From Streptomyces xinghaiensis S187 (lineage in GTDB: Bacteria > Actinomycetota > Actinomycetes > Streptomycetales > Streptomycetaceae), in the NCBI RefSeq assembly GCF_000220705.2, contig NZ_CP023202.1, positions 6,912,501-6,976,500 of the forward strand: a DNA stretch of 64,000 nucleotides, given 5' to 3'. This document shows positions 34,486 through 43,756 of the stretch, piece after piece. The translations under genes and the position numbers were made by a program. Under the pieces are notes generated by a model that was not told where the DNA came from, searched no databases, and saw only the letters and a program-made list of their open reading frames with translations. Each line of letters opens with the position of its first letter. The stretch's first letter is position 1.

Positions 34486-35523
34486 ATGGTGTTACGCCGC
34501 TTAGCGAGGTCGCGTCACCGGTGGGCCCTGGCCCGGGCCGCTGGTCTCCTGGCCCTCTGTGCCGCGATGACGGCACCCCTTCCGGCCTCCTCGGCGCGGG
34601 CGCACGCCGCGACACCGTTCCAGGACCACGGGCGGCTGCAGGTGTGCGGGACGGCGTTGTGCGGCGAGGACGGCCGGCCGGTGCAGTTGCGGGGGATGAG
34701 TTCCCACGGTACCCAGTGGTTCGAGCACTGCCTGACCGGCGCCTCCCTCGACGTCCTGGCCCGGGACTGGGGCGCGGATGTGTTGCGGGTGTCGACCTAC
34801 GTCCAGGAGGACGGATACGAGACGGATCCCGCCCGCTTCACCGACCTGGCGAGCCGTGTCATCGACCAGGCGACGGAACGCGGGATGTACGTGATCGTGG
34901 ACTGGCACATGCTCGACCCGGGTGATCCCCGCGTCAACAAGGAGCTGGCCGCCCGCTTCTTCGCCGATATCACCGAGCGCCACGGCCATCAGGACAATGT
35001 CCTCTACGAGATCGCCAACGAACCGAACGGTGTGGGCTGGGAGGCAATCAGGAGTTACGCGCAGGACATTATTTCTGTTGTGCGGGCCGGCGATCCTGAT
35101 GCTGTTGTGTTGGTGGGCACCCGTGGGTGGTCGTCGCTGGGTGTTTCGGAGGGTGCGGACGAGTCCGAGATCGTGGCGGATCCGGTGGATGCGGGGAATG
35201 TGATGTACACCTTCCACTTCTACGCCGCCTCGCACGGGGAGGAGTATCTGCGGGCCCTGTCTCGTGCGGCGGCTGAACTGCCGCTGTTCGTGACCGAGTT
35301 CGGCACGCAGGACTACAGTGGTGATGGCCCCGACGACTTCGCCATGGCCCAGCGCTACCTCGATGTGATGGCGGAGAAGAACATCAGCTGGACCAACTGG
35401 AACTACTCCGACGATTTCCGCAGCGGCGCGGTTTTCCGGCCGGGAACGTGCTCGGGCGGGACGTGGGCCGATCCCGGCGCGTTGAAGGGTGCTGGGGTGT
35501 GGGTTCGGGATCGTGTCGCTTGA
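34486..35523 (+). CDS. GH5 endoglucanase, secreted; two TTA codons at the start
   Basis: 345 aa. A signal peptide with a basic N-region (RRLARSRHRW) ends near ARAHA. The single GH5 domain shows LRGMSSHGTQWF, YEIANEPNG (acid/base Glu), VMYTFHFYAASHG and LFVTEFGTQDYSG (nucleophile Glu), ending without a carbohydrate-binding module. Codons 3 and 6 (34492, 34501) are TTA, which in Streptomyces need the bldA tRNA, so translation should be developmentally timed. From about 35045 onward third positions become T/G-rich compared with the first half, an abrupt change inside an intact gene. The GTG at 34483 just before the ATG is an alternative start. Confidence 0.9.
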   Translation: MVLRRLARSRHRWALARAAGLLALCAAMTAPLPASSARAHAATPFQDHGRLQVCGTALCGEDGRPVQLRGMSSHGTQWFEHCLTGASLDVLARDWGADVLRVSTYVQEDGYETDPARFTDLASRVIDQATERGMYVIVDWHMLDPGDPRVNKELAARFFADITERHGHQDNVLYEIANEPNGVGWEAIRSYAQDIISVVRAGDPDAVVLVGTRGWSSLGVSEGADESEIVADPVDAGNVMYTFHFYAASHGEEYLRALSRAAAELPLFVTEFGTQDYSGDGPDDFAMAQRYLDVMAEKNISWTNWNYSDDFRSGAVFRPGTCSGGTWADPGALKGAGVWVRDRVA

Positions 35524-36659
35524 GGGGTTCTGTGGTGTGGTGTGCTGCCGTCGGCATGGTTGTTTTGTGTTGCTGGGGGTGTGGGGGGCTGTTGATGTCC
35601 GGGTGATGGGTGGGGGGGTATGGCGATGATGGTTTGTTCGGGTTGGTGATTCCGGTGGTCGCGGGCGGGGGGGGTGACTTACATATCGGGGGGTCCGGTC
35701 ACGGTATGCCGGCTGGATGTGGTTCCGTACAGGTGTAGGTGAGGGCCGCGGTGGTGTGTTGGCGGGGGTACGGAGCCGGCGCTTTCTGGGGGGTGCTGTT
35801 CTTGTGCGGTCCCCCGTCCGGGTGCAGGTCCCGGCTCTTGGCGTGTTCGTGGCGGGTGGTGCCGTCTTGGTTGCTGCTCCCGGGGTGGGTGTGCGGGCCG
35901 TGGCGGAGTGTGCGGGTGGACGACCGGGTCGGCGGGTCCGGTATGTGCGGCGTGTGTTCCCGGGGTTGTGTCGTGCCGCGGCCGCCCGGCGGGGATGTCA
36001 CGCCGGGGTCCGCTTGTTTTTGTCCGGGTCGTACTTGTTCCGGGTGTTGTAGCGGGTCGTCGATGGTGTCGTCCGGCGTCGGCGCCGTCTTCGGGCGGTG
36101 TACCGCCTCGGCGGTGTCGATGCCGGCCACGCCGGCCGGCTCCGTATCGTTGCGGGGGAGTGTGCTCAGTGCCCTGGTGAGGGGTCGGCGTCGTCGGCTG
36201 CCGCATGCTCTGTGCCGGTGAGGTGTGTCCCTGCCGGGACCGGGAGAGTGGTCGGGTGTCGGCCGGGCCGGATCTCAGCCGTCCCCGGTGGCCGGCTGCC
36301 GGTGGCCGGCTGCCGGGGAGCGGTTCCGGCGGCGGGGGCTGGTGTGTTGTCCGGTTTCCCGGGGGCGGCGGCTTCCCGCGGCGCCGTTTCCCTCTTCTCC
36401 GGCACCTCCGCGTCCGCGGTTCGGCCGGCCGGCTCCGCTGCGACCGCCCGGGCCGGACGCCCCTTGCGTGATGCAGCGGCCGGTTTCCGCTGCGTTGTTT
36501 CGGGTCGGGGCCTTCGTCGAGACGCCGGTGAGCGTTGTCGGCATCCGTCCGGTCCGTGCCGGTCCTGCCGTGGCTCCTGCTGTCACCGATCGGCTTCAAC
36601 GTGTCGCGTGCTTTCGCGCTGCGCGCCGGCGCAGGAGTCCGGCACCGGACTGGCCAGCG
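35524..36659. other. Gene-free G/T-skewed region
   Basis: About 1.1 kb with the plus strand strongly enriched in G and T (runs such as GTGGTGTGGTGTG and GGGGGTGTGGGGGG). Open frames on the complementary strand translate to T/P/H/R-rich low complexity and show no domain. The skew begins inside the GH5 gene and fades before the XRE gene. I see no gene, RNA or IS here. Confidence 0.6.
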
Positions 36660-36965
36660 TCATCCAACCGGTTCCTGTCCGGTCGGGGGCCGGTCGGCGG
36701 GCGGGGACATCGCTGGGGTGTTGGCGGGTGTGCGTGTGCCGGTCACTGGTGTGTTTCCTGTACTGCGGCGCAAGTGGGTCGGCTCGGGTTCCCAGCGCAG
36801 TAGGTCTCCCGGCTGGCATTGGAGTACTTCGCAGAGCGCGGCGAGGGTGGTGAAGCGTACTGCTTTGGCGCGGCCGTTTTTGCGTACCGCCAGGTTGGCG
36901 GGGGTGATTCCGACGCGGTCCGCGAGGCAGGAGCGCGGCAGCGCTGTGGCTGCGAGCGTGTCCAC
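36660..36965 (-). CDS. Small XRE-type (YozG-like) regulator, possibly with altered N-terminus
   Basis: 101 aa. The core LADRVGITPANLAVRKNGRA followed by KAVRFTTLAALCEVLQCQPGDLL is the small Cro/CI-like HTH of YozG type. The N-terminal 15 residues (MDTLAATALPRSC) do not match the usual helix 1 of the family and are about 3 residues short, and the C-terminal 40 residues are an unusual T/P-rich tail running into G/T-skewed DNA. It could be a functional regulator or a decaying gene. It lies 42 bases downstream of the AraC gene, same strand. Confidence 0.55.
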   Translation of the reverse strand: MDTLAATALPRSCLADRVGITPANLAVRKNGRAKAVRFTTLAALCEVLQCQPGDLLRWEPEPTHLRRSTGNTPVTGTRTPANTPAMSPPADRPPTGQEPVG

Positions 36966-37007
36966 CCACCGGGAACCTGCCTGGCGGAAGCGGAGCGGGG
37001 TATCGAG

Positions 37008-37895
37008 TCACGGCGGAGCCAGGACGGAGGTGAAGGGGTGCGCAAGAGGGCTGGTGTTGCCCATGGCGCGGATGGCAAGTGCCTGAAGGTCGGTTGCGGT
37101 CATGCCCGCGAAGGCGCGGAAGTCGCGTGCGAGATGAGCCTGGTCGTGGTAGCCGCACGCGGCGGCTGTCTCGGCCCAGGTCGAACTCGGCTTCAACAGC
37201 CTGGTCAGAGCCCTTTGGAAGCGGAGTATGCGGGCGGCACTCTTGGGAGCGAGGCCGATCTGTTCCGCGAAAAGGGCCTCCAGGCGGCGACGGCTCCGTC
37301 CGGTTGCTTCGGCCAGCTGCCCGACCGGCAGCGTGCCGTGACTGGCCTGCAGCAGGGACCAGGCCTCCGACACCACTGGCGAGGGCCAGCAGCGGCTGTC
37401 CGCGAGACGCGTGGAGATGGATGCGTCGAGAATCTCCCAGCGGCTTTCCCAGCTGGATGCGCGGGCGAGCTGCTCGGTGAGGTCGGCGCCCCAGTGCCAT
37501 CCCAGTACGTCCACCGGGTGGACCATGGTGTCGGCCAGGCGGTGAAGCGGCATGCCGAGGAGCGCGTAACTTCCCAACGGCGTCAGTTCCACCTGCACGC
37601 CGTGGCCCGTGCCACCGGTGTGGCTGATCACCGGCCCGGTCTGAAGCCCCAGCAGTACCGCATTCCAGCTCTTGTGTGGTGATTTGTGGTTTGGGGTGAG
37701 GTTCAGTGGGGCGCCCCATGTCAGACAGAGTGTCACGGTGGTTGAGGGGAGGTTCAGTCTCCGGGTGAGGGGGGCTGTGCTCATGTGGTAGCCGGTGTAA
37801 CTGACTACATGTGTGTGTAGCCGGGCTGGAGGATGGCGGTGGACCCGGCCGGGTTCGGGGGTGGGATTGTTCGGTGCCGGTTTGCGGGTCACCAT
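37008..37895 (-). CDS. AraC-family regulator, copy A
   Basis: 295 aa. The C-terminal AraC double HTH is seen in LAEATGRSRRRLEALFAEQIGLAPKSAARILRFQRAL and AETAAACGYHDQAHLARDFRAFAGMTATDL. The N-terminal ligand-like domain contains VTLCLTWGAPLNL and GVQVELTPLGSYALLGMPLHRLADTMVHP. The ATG at 37895 (AAAGG upstream) is supported by alignment with the paralogue at 39221-40114, which shares the whole layout. Its 5' part lies in DNA with G/T skew. No linked target is obvious apart from the XRE gene. Confidence 0.8.
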   Translation of the reverse strand: MVTRKPAPNNPTPEPGRVHRHPPARLHTHVVSYTGYHMSTAPLTRRLNLPSTTVTLCLTWGAPLNLTPNHKSPHKSWNAVLLGLQTGPVISHTGGTGHGVQVELTPLGSYALLGMPLHRLADTMVHPVDVLGWHWGADLTEQLARASSWESRWEILDASISTRLADSRCWPSPVVSEAWSLLQASHGTLPVGQLAEATGRSRRRLEALFAEQIGLAPKSAARILRFQRALTRLLKPSSTWAETAAACGYHDQAHLARDFRAFAGMTATDLQALAIRAMGNTSPLAHPFTSVLAPP

Positions 37896-38091
37896 TGTCG
37901 CCTTTCTCGTTCCGTTTGATTTTGGGGACACGGACCCGGCGGGGTGGGTGTGGGTGCGTGGCGCGGGTCGTGGTGTCAGTGTGCTGGTGGTCGCCATGGG
38001 CGGTGGAGCGAAGATCACGCCATCCGGGTGGCGGTCGACGCGAAGTCCTTTCCTGTGGAGGCGGCAGATGCTGACCGGTGACCGGTGACTC

Positions 38092-38631
38092 GTCAACGCC
38101 GGAACCTTCCGCCATCTGATGCGCTGGTGCGAGCAGTGGCCCGACCGCCGCTTCGCGGTCGAGGGCGCCGGCGGCCTGGGCCGCTCACTCGCTCAGCAGC
38201 TGCCCGCCGCGGGCGAGGACGTGGTCGACGTGCCCTCCACCCTGTCGGCCCGGGCCCGGCTGCTGGCCACCTGCCGGGCCTGGGCACCGTGCCGGCCGCG
38301 AAGGTCCTCGGCCACATCACGGACATCAGCCGATTCCCCACCGAGCACCACTTCGCCGGCTGCACCGGCAGCGCACCCCTGGACGCCTCCAGCGGCAACA
38401 ACGCCCGTCACCGGCTCGACACCGGTGGCAACCGCGCTGAACTCGGTGCTGCACACGATCGCCGTCTGCCAGATCCGCGACGGCGGGCGCGGGCAGGACT
38501 ACTACCTCCGCAAGATCGGTGAGGGAAAGACTCCTTCGCAAGCCCGCCGGGCCCTGAAACGACGTCTGTCCAACGTTGTCTACCGGATCATGAAACGGGA
38601 CCACCGGAGCCACCTCGCCCAGGCCACTTGA
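38092..38631 (+). pseudogene. IS110-family transposase remnant, frameshifted
   Basis: In one frame: NAGTFRHLMRWCEQWPDRRF and VEGAGGLGRSLAQQLPAAGEDVVDVPSTLSARARLL, the DEDD part of IS110 transposases. Then the frame slips near 38275 to AAKVLGHITDISRFPTEHHF and AGCTGSAPLDASSGNN (transposase C-terminal domain), and slips back near 38425 to SVLHTIAVCQIRDGG and the end YRIMKRDHRSH. A large middle segment is missing compared with a roughly 400-aa transposase. Not functional. Confidence 0.8.
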
Positions 38632-38998
38632 CACACACAGGCGCTATCAGGTCATGCCCGTCCGGCCGCGTGCGTGGTGACGCCCGGTGGGCCGGCAAAT
38701 CCCCAGTCGGGACCTCAGTCAGTTGGCGAGTCAGACCCACCCGCAGCGTCACCACGCCACATCCTCACTGTCAGTTGTGTCGGTGTGCGGTCACGGTGTT
38801 CCGGCGGGGGATCCGGTCGCCGGCCGGATGCCCGGCAGGCTCGGGGCAATGCCCTGGACGGTGCCGTTGTCCGCTGGGGCGTGGTGGCCGGTTGCGTGGT
38901 GCGCTCCGCTCGCGGACCGCAGGGCGGTCACGTCGGTTCGTCCATGCTCTGCACCGTCGTGGCCTGGTCGGTTCGATGGGCGGGTCGGCGCCGCCGGC
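38632..38998. other. Gene-free stretch between IS remnants
   Basis: No coding pattern seen on either strand, no clear repeat. It lies between the IS110 and IS3 remnants and is probably residual DNA of old insertions. Confidence 0.5.
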
Positions 38999-39160
38999 GA
39001 CAGCGCCGCTGTGGAGTCCTCCTTCTTCGCTCTCCCGCAGAACGACGTCCTTGACCGCCGCGCCTGGGCCGCCCGCCAGGGCCTGCGGATGGCGATCGTC
39101 GCCTCGATCGGAGGGACCTGTCACCGGCGCCTCCGGCAGCTAGGGTGGGGTTGGTTGGCT
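38999..39160 (+). pseudogene. IS3-type transposase C-terminal remnant
   Basis: The frame reads DSAAVESSFFALPQNDVLDR then RAWAARQGLRMAIVASIGGT and CHRRLRQLG. This is a damaged version of the integrase-core end of IS3-family OrfB (SFFALLQxxVLDRxxWxTRxELRxAIVxWIExxYHRRRRQxxLG). Only this short end is left, without start or termini. Confidence 0.65.
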
Positions 39161-39220
39161 CTGTCGGGTTGGAGATCGCTATGGTCCCTGCTGCGGTTGT
39201 TGTGGTGTGAGACTCCACGG

Positions 39221-40114
39221 TTACCGGACTGTGCGGCGGATTCCTGGGTTTGAGGGAGCCCGTGAAGTCGGGGTCAGCTCAATTGAGGTGATGCGTCCGG
39301 GAGTTGATTCTTCGGTGGCGGTGGCAGCGAGCTTGTTGATCTGGGTGGGGGTGAGGTTGGTCAGGGCGCGGAAGTCCCGGTTGAGGTGGGCTTGGTCGTA
39401 GTAGCCGCATGTGGAGGCAGTCTCGGCGAGGGTCCGGGCCGGGGGCGAGGTGATGGCTTTCTGGAAGCGTAGAACCCTGGCCAGGGCCTTGGGGGAAAGC
39501 CCGATCTGTTCGCTGAAGAGCGTCTCCAGTCGGCGTCGGCTGCGACCGGTGGTTCGGGCGAGTTCGCTGACGGTCACCTGGCCGTGGGCTCGGCGTAGTC
39601 TGCTCCAGGCTTCCAGGACGACCGGAGAGGGCCACCGCCCCTCGCAGAGCCGTGAGGTGATCGCGTCGTCGAGGACGGCACATGCCTCCGGCCAGTCCGA
39701 GGCCTGCACCAGTCGTTCGGTGAGCCGGGCAACCCATCGGTGCCCAAGGATCTCCTGTGGATGGGTCGCTCTGTTCGCGAGGTGGTGCAGGGGGATGCCG
39801 AGCAGGCGGTAGGCGCCCAGCGGTGTGAGTTCTACTTGTACTCCGCAGGCCGTGCCGGAGATCTCGCTGATGTCGGCGTGGGAACACAGGCCAGCAGCCA
39901 TCGCCTCCCACGTGGTTCCTTCTCGCTCCCGGGCGTAAGGGTCGTGCAGGCGTATCGGGTCGCCCCACCCGAAGAACAGGGTCACCGTGCACGCGGGAAG
40001 GTGGAGCGTGCGCCGCGGTTTGCCGTGCTCCACCCCGTAACGGGCGTAGTTCACCACGTCCGCCCGTAACCAGCCGGGCGCCTGCCGCACGTGACCCTTC
40101 ACTTCCTCTCGCAC
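39221..40114 (-). CDS. AraC-family regulator, copy B
   Basis: 297 aa. Paralogue of the gene at 37008-37895: same N-terminal VTLFFGWGDPIRL, GVQVELTPLGAYRLLGIPLHHLANRATHP, and C-terminal SELARTTGRSRRRLETLFSEQIGLSPKALARVLRFQ and TCGYYDQAHLNRDFRALTNLTPTQI. The GTG at 40114 (VREEVKGHVRQAPGWLRADVV) follows AGGGGGATGAG. It is divergent from the disulfide-peptide cluster that begins at 40509 and shares a 394-bp intergenic region with it, so it is a candidate regulator of that cluster. Confidence 0.85.
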   Translation of the reverse strand: MREEVKGHVRQAPGWLRADVVNYARYGVEHGKPRRTLHLPACTVTLFFGWGDPIRLHDPYAREREGTTWEAMAAGLCSHADISEISGTACGVQVELTPLGAYRLLGIPLHHLANRATHPQEILGHRWVARLTERLVQASDWPEACAVLDDAITSRLCEGRWPSPVVLEAWSRLRRAHGQVTVSELARTTGRSRRRLETLFSEQIGLSPKALARVLRFQKAITSPPARTLAETASTCGYYDQAHLNRDFRALTNLTPTQINKLAATATEESTPGRITSIELTPTSRAPSNPGIRRTVR

Positions 40115-40508
40115 GGCCTCATCCCCCTGAATCGGCTCCTGGCAATGGCGCCGGCCACACTCCTGCGGCCGGAACGCATGACGGCTCCCAAGAGTCCTCG
40201 GCCGCGTTGCTTCGCATTCGTACAAGCCGCCCAGCCTGCCCCTGGAGCAGTCTGCTGACTACGTCTCCGGCCTGTGAAGACCAGATCAGGCCGGGGGCCG
40301 GTCCACGCCGTCCGGCCATGCGGGTGCGGGGCACGCCGAGTACGCGATGCCCCACAAGCCAAGTGGCCGGCGTGGCCGCTGCAATCGGTGATGCAGACGC
40401 CGGGGGTCCACCAACCCTTGGTGACTGCCACGCCGAGCAACCCGCCCGGTCGGCAGGCTCATGCCTGTGCTGCGGGCGGCCAATCCACCGAGCTGAAGGA
40501 GTACGGAC
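40115..40508. other. Divergent intergenic region before the Cys-rich peptide gene
   Basis: No gene seen. It must hold the promoters of the AraC gene (minus) and of the peptide cluster (plus). A small hairpin CACCAA-CCC-TTGGTG is at 40409-40423. AAGGAG precedes the precursor GTG by 7 bases. Confidence 0.5.
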
Positions 40509-40706
40509 GTGTACAAGAAGCTGGAAGCACTGGGGAGCAGCCTCCTTGGCCTCTTCGTGCCGAGGGTCGAGGCCGCCGCCGCGGAGGCGGCCTGCAAATC
40601 GTGGCCCGCCTGCTGGCAGTGCAACAAGGCGTACGGCGGGGGCTGCAATTACAACGCACCCTGCTCGACCTGCAACAACGGCAAGTCCTACAGCTGCTTC
40701 TGCTGA
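40509..40706 (+). CDS. Precursor of a secreted eight-cysteine peptide
   Basis: 65 aa. The leader MYKKLEALGSSLLGLFVPRV continues with EAAAAEA, an Ala-x-Ala signal-peptidase-like site; the predicted mature part is 38 aa beginning ACKSWPACWQC and ending SCFC. It holds eight cysteines at core positions 2, 8, 11, 19, 25, 28, 36 and 38, plus Asn, Gly, Tyr and Trp, so up to four disulfides. The number and density of cysteines recall myxobacterial fulvocin C (45 aa, 8 Cys), though I cannot align them here. The following genes supply disulfide chemistry, export and cleavage. The GTG start follows AAGGAG. Confidence 0.8.
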   Translation: MYKKLEALGSSLLGLFVPRVEAAAAEAACKSWPACWQCNKAYGGGCNYNAPCSTCNNGKSYSCFC

Positions 40707-40792
40707 GGACGGTATCGGTTCCGGCTGTTCGCGCGCCTGGTGCGGCCGATGCCGCCGCGCTGGGCGCGCAGGAAGCACAGGGAGGGACTGCG

Positions 40793-41413
40793 ATGCAGTA
40801 CCTGGTCATCGGGGTGCGGTGTCTTGTCGGCGTCGTCTTCCTGGTCTCGTCGATCAGCAAAGTGGCCGGCCGGAACGCCTTCCCCGGGTTCGTGACCTCG
40901 CTGCGCGGACTGTGGCCGCTGCGGATGGGCCCGGCCCGCCTGGTCGCGGGCTGCGTGATCGGTGCCGAGACGGCGATCTGGGTGCTGCTGGCGGTGCCGG
41001 GGCCGGCGGCGACCACCACGGGATGCACGCTTGCGGCCGGACTGCTGACGGTGTTCGCGGTGGGGATCGCGACGGCGATGCGGCGGGATGTACGCACGCC
41101 GTGCCGCTGCTTCGGCACCTCGACCAGCCTGCTCGGCCCCTGGCACATCGTCCGCAACGCTCTGCTGGCCGCCGCGGCGGCGGGCGCGGCCGCCGTCTCC
41201 GGTACGGGGCCCGGGGGCCCCGTCCGGCCCGATGGCGTGGTGGTGGCGGTGGCCGGAGGACTGCTGGCGGGCGGGCTGATCACCGTCGCGGATGACCTCC
41301 TCAGCCTGTTCCGGCCGTTGGACACCCCGAACGACAAGAACGAGACGGAGACGCATCATGATGCCGATTCTGACCGCGGCCGCGGTTCTGGCCGGGCTGC
41401 TCTGCGTGCTTGA
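40793..41413 (+). CDS. MauE-like membrane protein
   Basis: 206 aa. About four to five membrane helices begin YLVIGVRCLVGVVFLVSSIS, and the loop RRDVRTPCRCFGTS carries the CxCFG motif of MauE/DoxX-like proteins. MauE acts with MauD in forming disulfides and maturing the Cys-rich small subunit of methylamine dehydrogenase. Here it is the membrane redox partner of the thioredoxin-like protein and the cysteine-rich peptide. The C-terminal tail overlaps the next gene by 56 bases; the long overlap is odd but no earlier stop is present. Confidence 0.85.
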   Translation: MQYLVIGVRCLVGVVFLVSSISKVAGRNAFPGFVTSLRGLWPLRMGPARLVAGCVIGAETAIWVLLAVPGPAATTTGCTLAAGLLTVFAVGIATAMRRDVRTPCRCFGTSTSLLGPWHIVRNALLAAAAAGAAAVSGTGPGGPVRPDGVVVAVAGGLLAGGLITVADDLLSLFRPLDTPNDKNETETHHDADSDRGRGSGRAALRA

Positions 41414-41900
41414 CCTGATGCTCACGCTGGGAGTGATCAGACGCCTGCGCGAGCACACCGCACTGCTGACCGACCTGAATGGCGGCCCTGCCTCCATCAA
41501 GGCGGGCGAGGAAGTCGGCGAGTTCACCACACTCACCGTGGAGGGGAAGCCGCTGAACCGGGCGGCGATGGCCGAGGAGACATTGGTGGCGTTCTTCTCG
41601 CCGGACTGCGGACCGTGTCAGGAGAAAATGCCGAAGTTCGTGGAGTACGCGAGCACGCTGCCCGGCGGCCGGGACCGGGTGCTGGCCGTCGTGGTAGCCG
41701 AACCCCACGAGGGGACGGAGTTCCTCAGCGCCCTGGCGCCGGTCGCCCAAGTGGTACGGGAGAGCCCGGACGGACCGGTGGGCACCGCGTTCAAGGTACG
41801 GGCTTACCCGTTGGTGCTGGCCGTCGCCCGGGACCGCCGGGACCGGGTGATCGTCACGGACGACCGGGTGGCGCTGGAACAGGCCGTGGCCGCGGCATGA
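41358..41900 (+). CDS. MauD/TlpA-like membrane-anchored thioredoxin
   Basis: 180 aa. One N-terminal membrane helix (ILTAAAVLAGLLCVLDLMLTL) is followed by a thioredoxin fold with FFSPDCGPCQEKMP, active-site C84-G-P-C87, and a later cis-Pro region VRAYPLVLAV. As in MauD, it should face outward and shuffle disulfides in the exported peptide. ATG at 41358 or 41361. The stop overlaps the ABC gene (ATGA). Function is inferred from the MauE/MauD pairing. Confidence 0.88.
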   Translation: MMPILTAAAVLAGLLCVLDLMLTLGVIRRLREHTALLTDLNGGPASIKAGEEVGEFTTLTVEGKPLNRAAMAEETLVAFFSPDCGPCQEKMPKFVEYASTLPGGRDRVLAVVVAEPHEGTEFLSALAPVAQVVRESPDGPVGTAFKVRAYPLVLAVARDRRDRVIVTDDRVALEQAVAAA

Positions 41901-43750
41901 CGGCACCCACCGGCACCCACCCGCTGGCCCGTCGTGCCGTCGTCGCGGCCGCATTGCTGTGGCGGGCCGCGCCCGGCATGCTCTGTCTGTACCTGGCGCT
42001 GGCCCTGACCGCGGCCGCCCTGCCGGTGGCGGGAGCCTGGCTGACGAAGCTGCTGCTGGACGGGCTGATCGGCCACGCCGCCCCCGCGCGGCTGATCAGC
42101 CTCGGCGCGGCGCTCGCCGTGACGGGGGTGGTCGCCGGTGCGCAGCCGCAGCTCACCCAGTACCTGCGAGCGGAACTCGACCGGCGCGTGGGCCTGGTCA
42201 CGCAGGACCGGTTGTTCCGGGCGGTGGAGGAATTCGCCGGGCTGAGCCGGTTCGAGGACCCGCGTTTCCTCGACCGGCTCCGGCTCGCCCAGCAAAACGG
42301 CGGATCCCCGTACGGCAACCAGGCCGTGGACGGCCTGGTTGCGATGGTGCGCTCGGGAATCACGATTGCCGGTTTCCTCGGCTCCCTCGTCCTGATCAGC
42401 CCGGTGATGGCCGGACTGATCCTGGGGGCCGGGGCACCGACACTGGCGGCGGAGCTACTGCTGTCCCGGCGCCGAGCACGCATGCTGTGGGATCTCGGAC
42501 CGGTGGAGCGACGGGAGGCCTTCTACAGCGACCTGCTGTCCACTGTCGAAGCTGCGAAGGAGATCCGGCTCTTGGACACCGGCACCTTCTTCCGCAACCG
42601 GATGACCGCCGAACGCCGCATGGCGAACGAGGCCAAGCGGGCGATGGACCGGCGGGAGGTGCTGGCCCAGACCGTGCTCGCGGCGGTCGCCGCGCTGGTG
42701 GCCGGGGCAGGCCTGCTCTGGGCGATCGGCGAGGCCCACCGGGGTGCTCTCTCGATCGGCAATGTGACGATCTTCGTCGCGGCAGTGGCCGGGGTGCAGG
42801 GCGCACTGGCAGCGCTCGCCGGCGAGACGGCCCGGGCTCATCAGGCGCTGCTGATGTTCGGCCACTACATGGCGGTCACCACGGCCGGGCCCGACCTCTG
42901 TCCCGGCCGGGACTCCGTGCCGCCGCTGCGCGAGGGGATCGAGCTGCGCAACGTCTGGTTCCGCTACTCGCCCGACCACCCCTGGGTCCTGCGCGGGGTG
43001 AACCTGCGCATCCCGCACGGCACGGCGGTGGCTCTGGTGGGTCTGAACGGTGCCGGAAAGTCCACGCTGGTCAAGCTGCTGTGCCGGTTCTACGACCCGA
43101 CGCGGGGCGTGATCTTCTGGGACGGCACGGACATCCGCGACCTCGACATGGCCGAGTTGCGTGCCAGGATCGGCGCGGTGTTCCAGGACTATATGTGCTA
43201 CGACCTGACCGCGCGGGAAAATATCGCGCTCGGCAATCTGGCCGCCCTGGACGACGACGCGCGCACGGCAGCCGCCGCCCAGCGCGCCGGAATCCACGAG
43301 CGGCTGACCGCGCTGCCCTGCGGTTATCAGACCCTGCTGTCCCGGATGTTCTTCATGGACTTGGAGAAGGACGATCCGGAGAACGGCGTCGTGCTCTCCG
43401 GCGGAGAGTGGCAGCGGGTCGCGCTGGCCCGGGCGTTCCTGCGCGACGGGCGGGATCTGATGATCCTCGACGAGCCGTCCGCCGGTCTCGACGCCGAGGC
43501 CGAGTACGAGATCCACACCTCACTGCGGCGGACCAGACAGGGCCGCACCAGCCTGCTCATCTCGCACCGGCTCGGCGCCGTACGTGACGCGGACCTGATC
43601 GTCGTCCTCGCGGAAGGACGAATCGCGGAACAGGGCACGCACGCCGCCCTCCTGGCCCAAGGCGGCGCCTACGCCCGGCTGTTCCGCCTGCAGGCGGCGG
43701 GCTACCAGGGCATGCGGGAAGGCGCGCCCGCGATGACGGGAGGGCAGTGA
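41897..43750 (+). CDS. ABC exporter (membrane domain + ATPase), no peptidase domain
   Basis: 617 aa. An N-terminal six-helix exporter domain (residues 15-330), then the ATPase with Walker A VGLNGAGKST, signature VLSGGEWQRVALARAF, Walker B LMILDEPSAGLD and the H-loop ISHRLGAV. There is no N-terminal C39 peptidase domain, which fits cleavage by the separate S26 peptidase encoded next. It should export the cysteine-rich peptide. Translationally coupled to the genes before and 6 bases before the next. Confidence 0.92.
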   Translation: MTAPTGTHPLARRAVVAAALLWRAAPGMLCLYLALALTAAALPVAGAWLTKLLLDGLIGHAAPARLISLGAALAVTGVVAGAQPQLTQYLRAELDRRVGLVTQDRLFRAVEEFAGLSRFEDPRFLDRLRLAQQNGGSPYGNQAVDGLVAMVRSGITIAGFLGSLVLISPVMAGLILGAGAPTLAAELLLSRRRARMLWDLGPVERREAFYSDLLSTVEAAKEIRLLDTGTFFRNRMTAERRMANEAKRAMDRREVLAQTVLAAVAALVAGAGLLWAIGEAHRGALSIGNVTIFVAAVAGVQGALAALAGETARAHQALLMFGHYMAVTTAGPDLCPGRDSVPPLREGIELRNVWFRYSPDHPWVLRGVNLRIPHGTAVALVGLNGAGKSTLVKLLCRFYDPTRGVIFWDGTDIRDLDMAELRARIGAVFQDYMCYDLTARENIALGNLAALDDDARTAAAAQRAGIHERLTALPCGYQTLLSRMFFMDLEKDDPENGVVLSGGEWQRVALARAFLRDGRDLMILDEPSAGLDAEAEYEIHTSLRRTRQGRTSLLISHRLGAVRDADLIVVLAEGRIAEQGTHAALLAQGGAYARLFRLQAAGYQGMREGAPAMTGGQ

Positions 43751-43756
43751 ACGGCG

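Noticed and set aside
35679..36599. A 306-codon minus-strand open frame in the G/T-skewed region
   Set aside because: The translation is T/P/H/R low complexity without any motif, explained by base skew rather than selection for protein.
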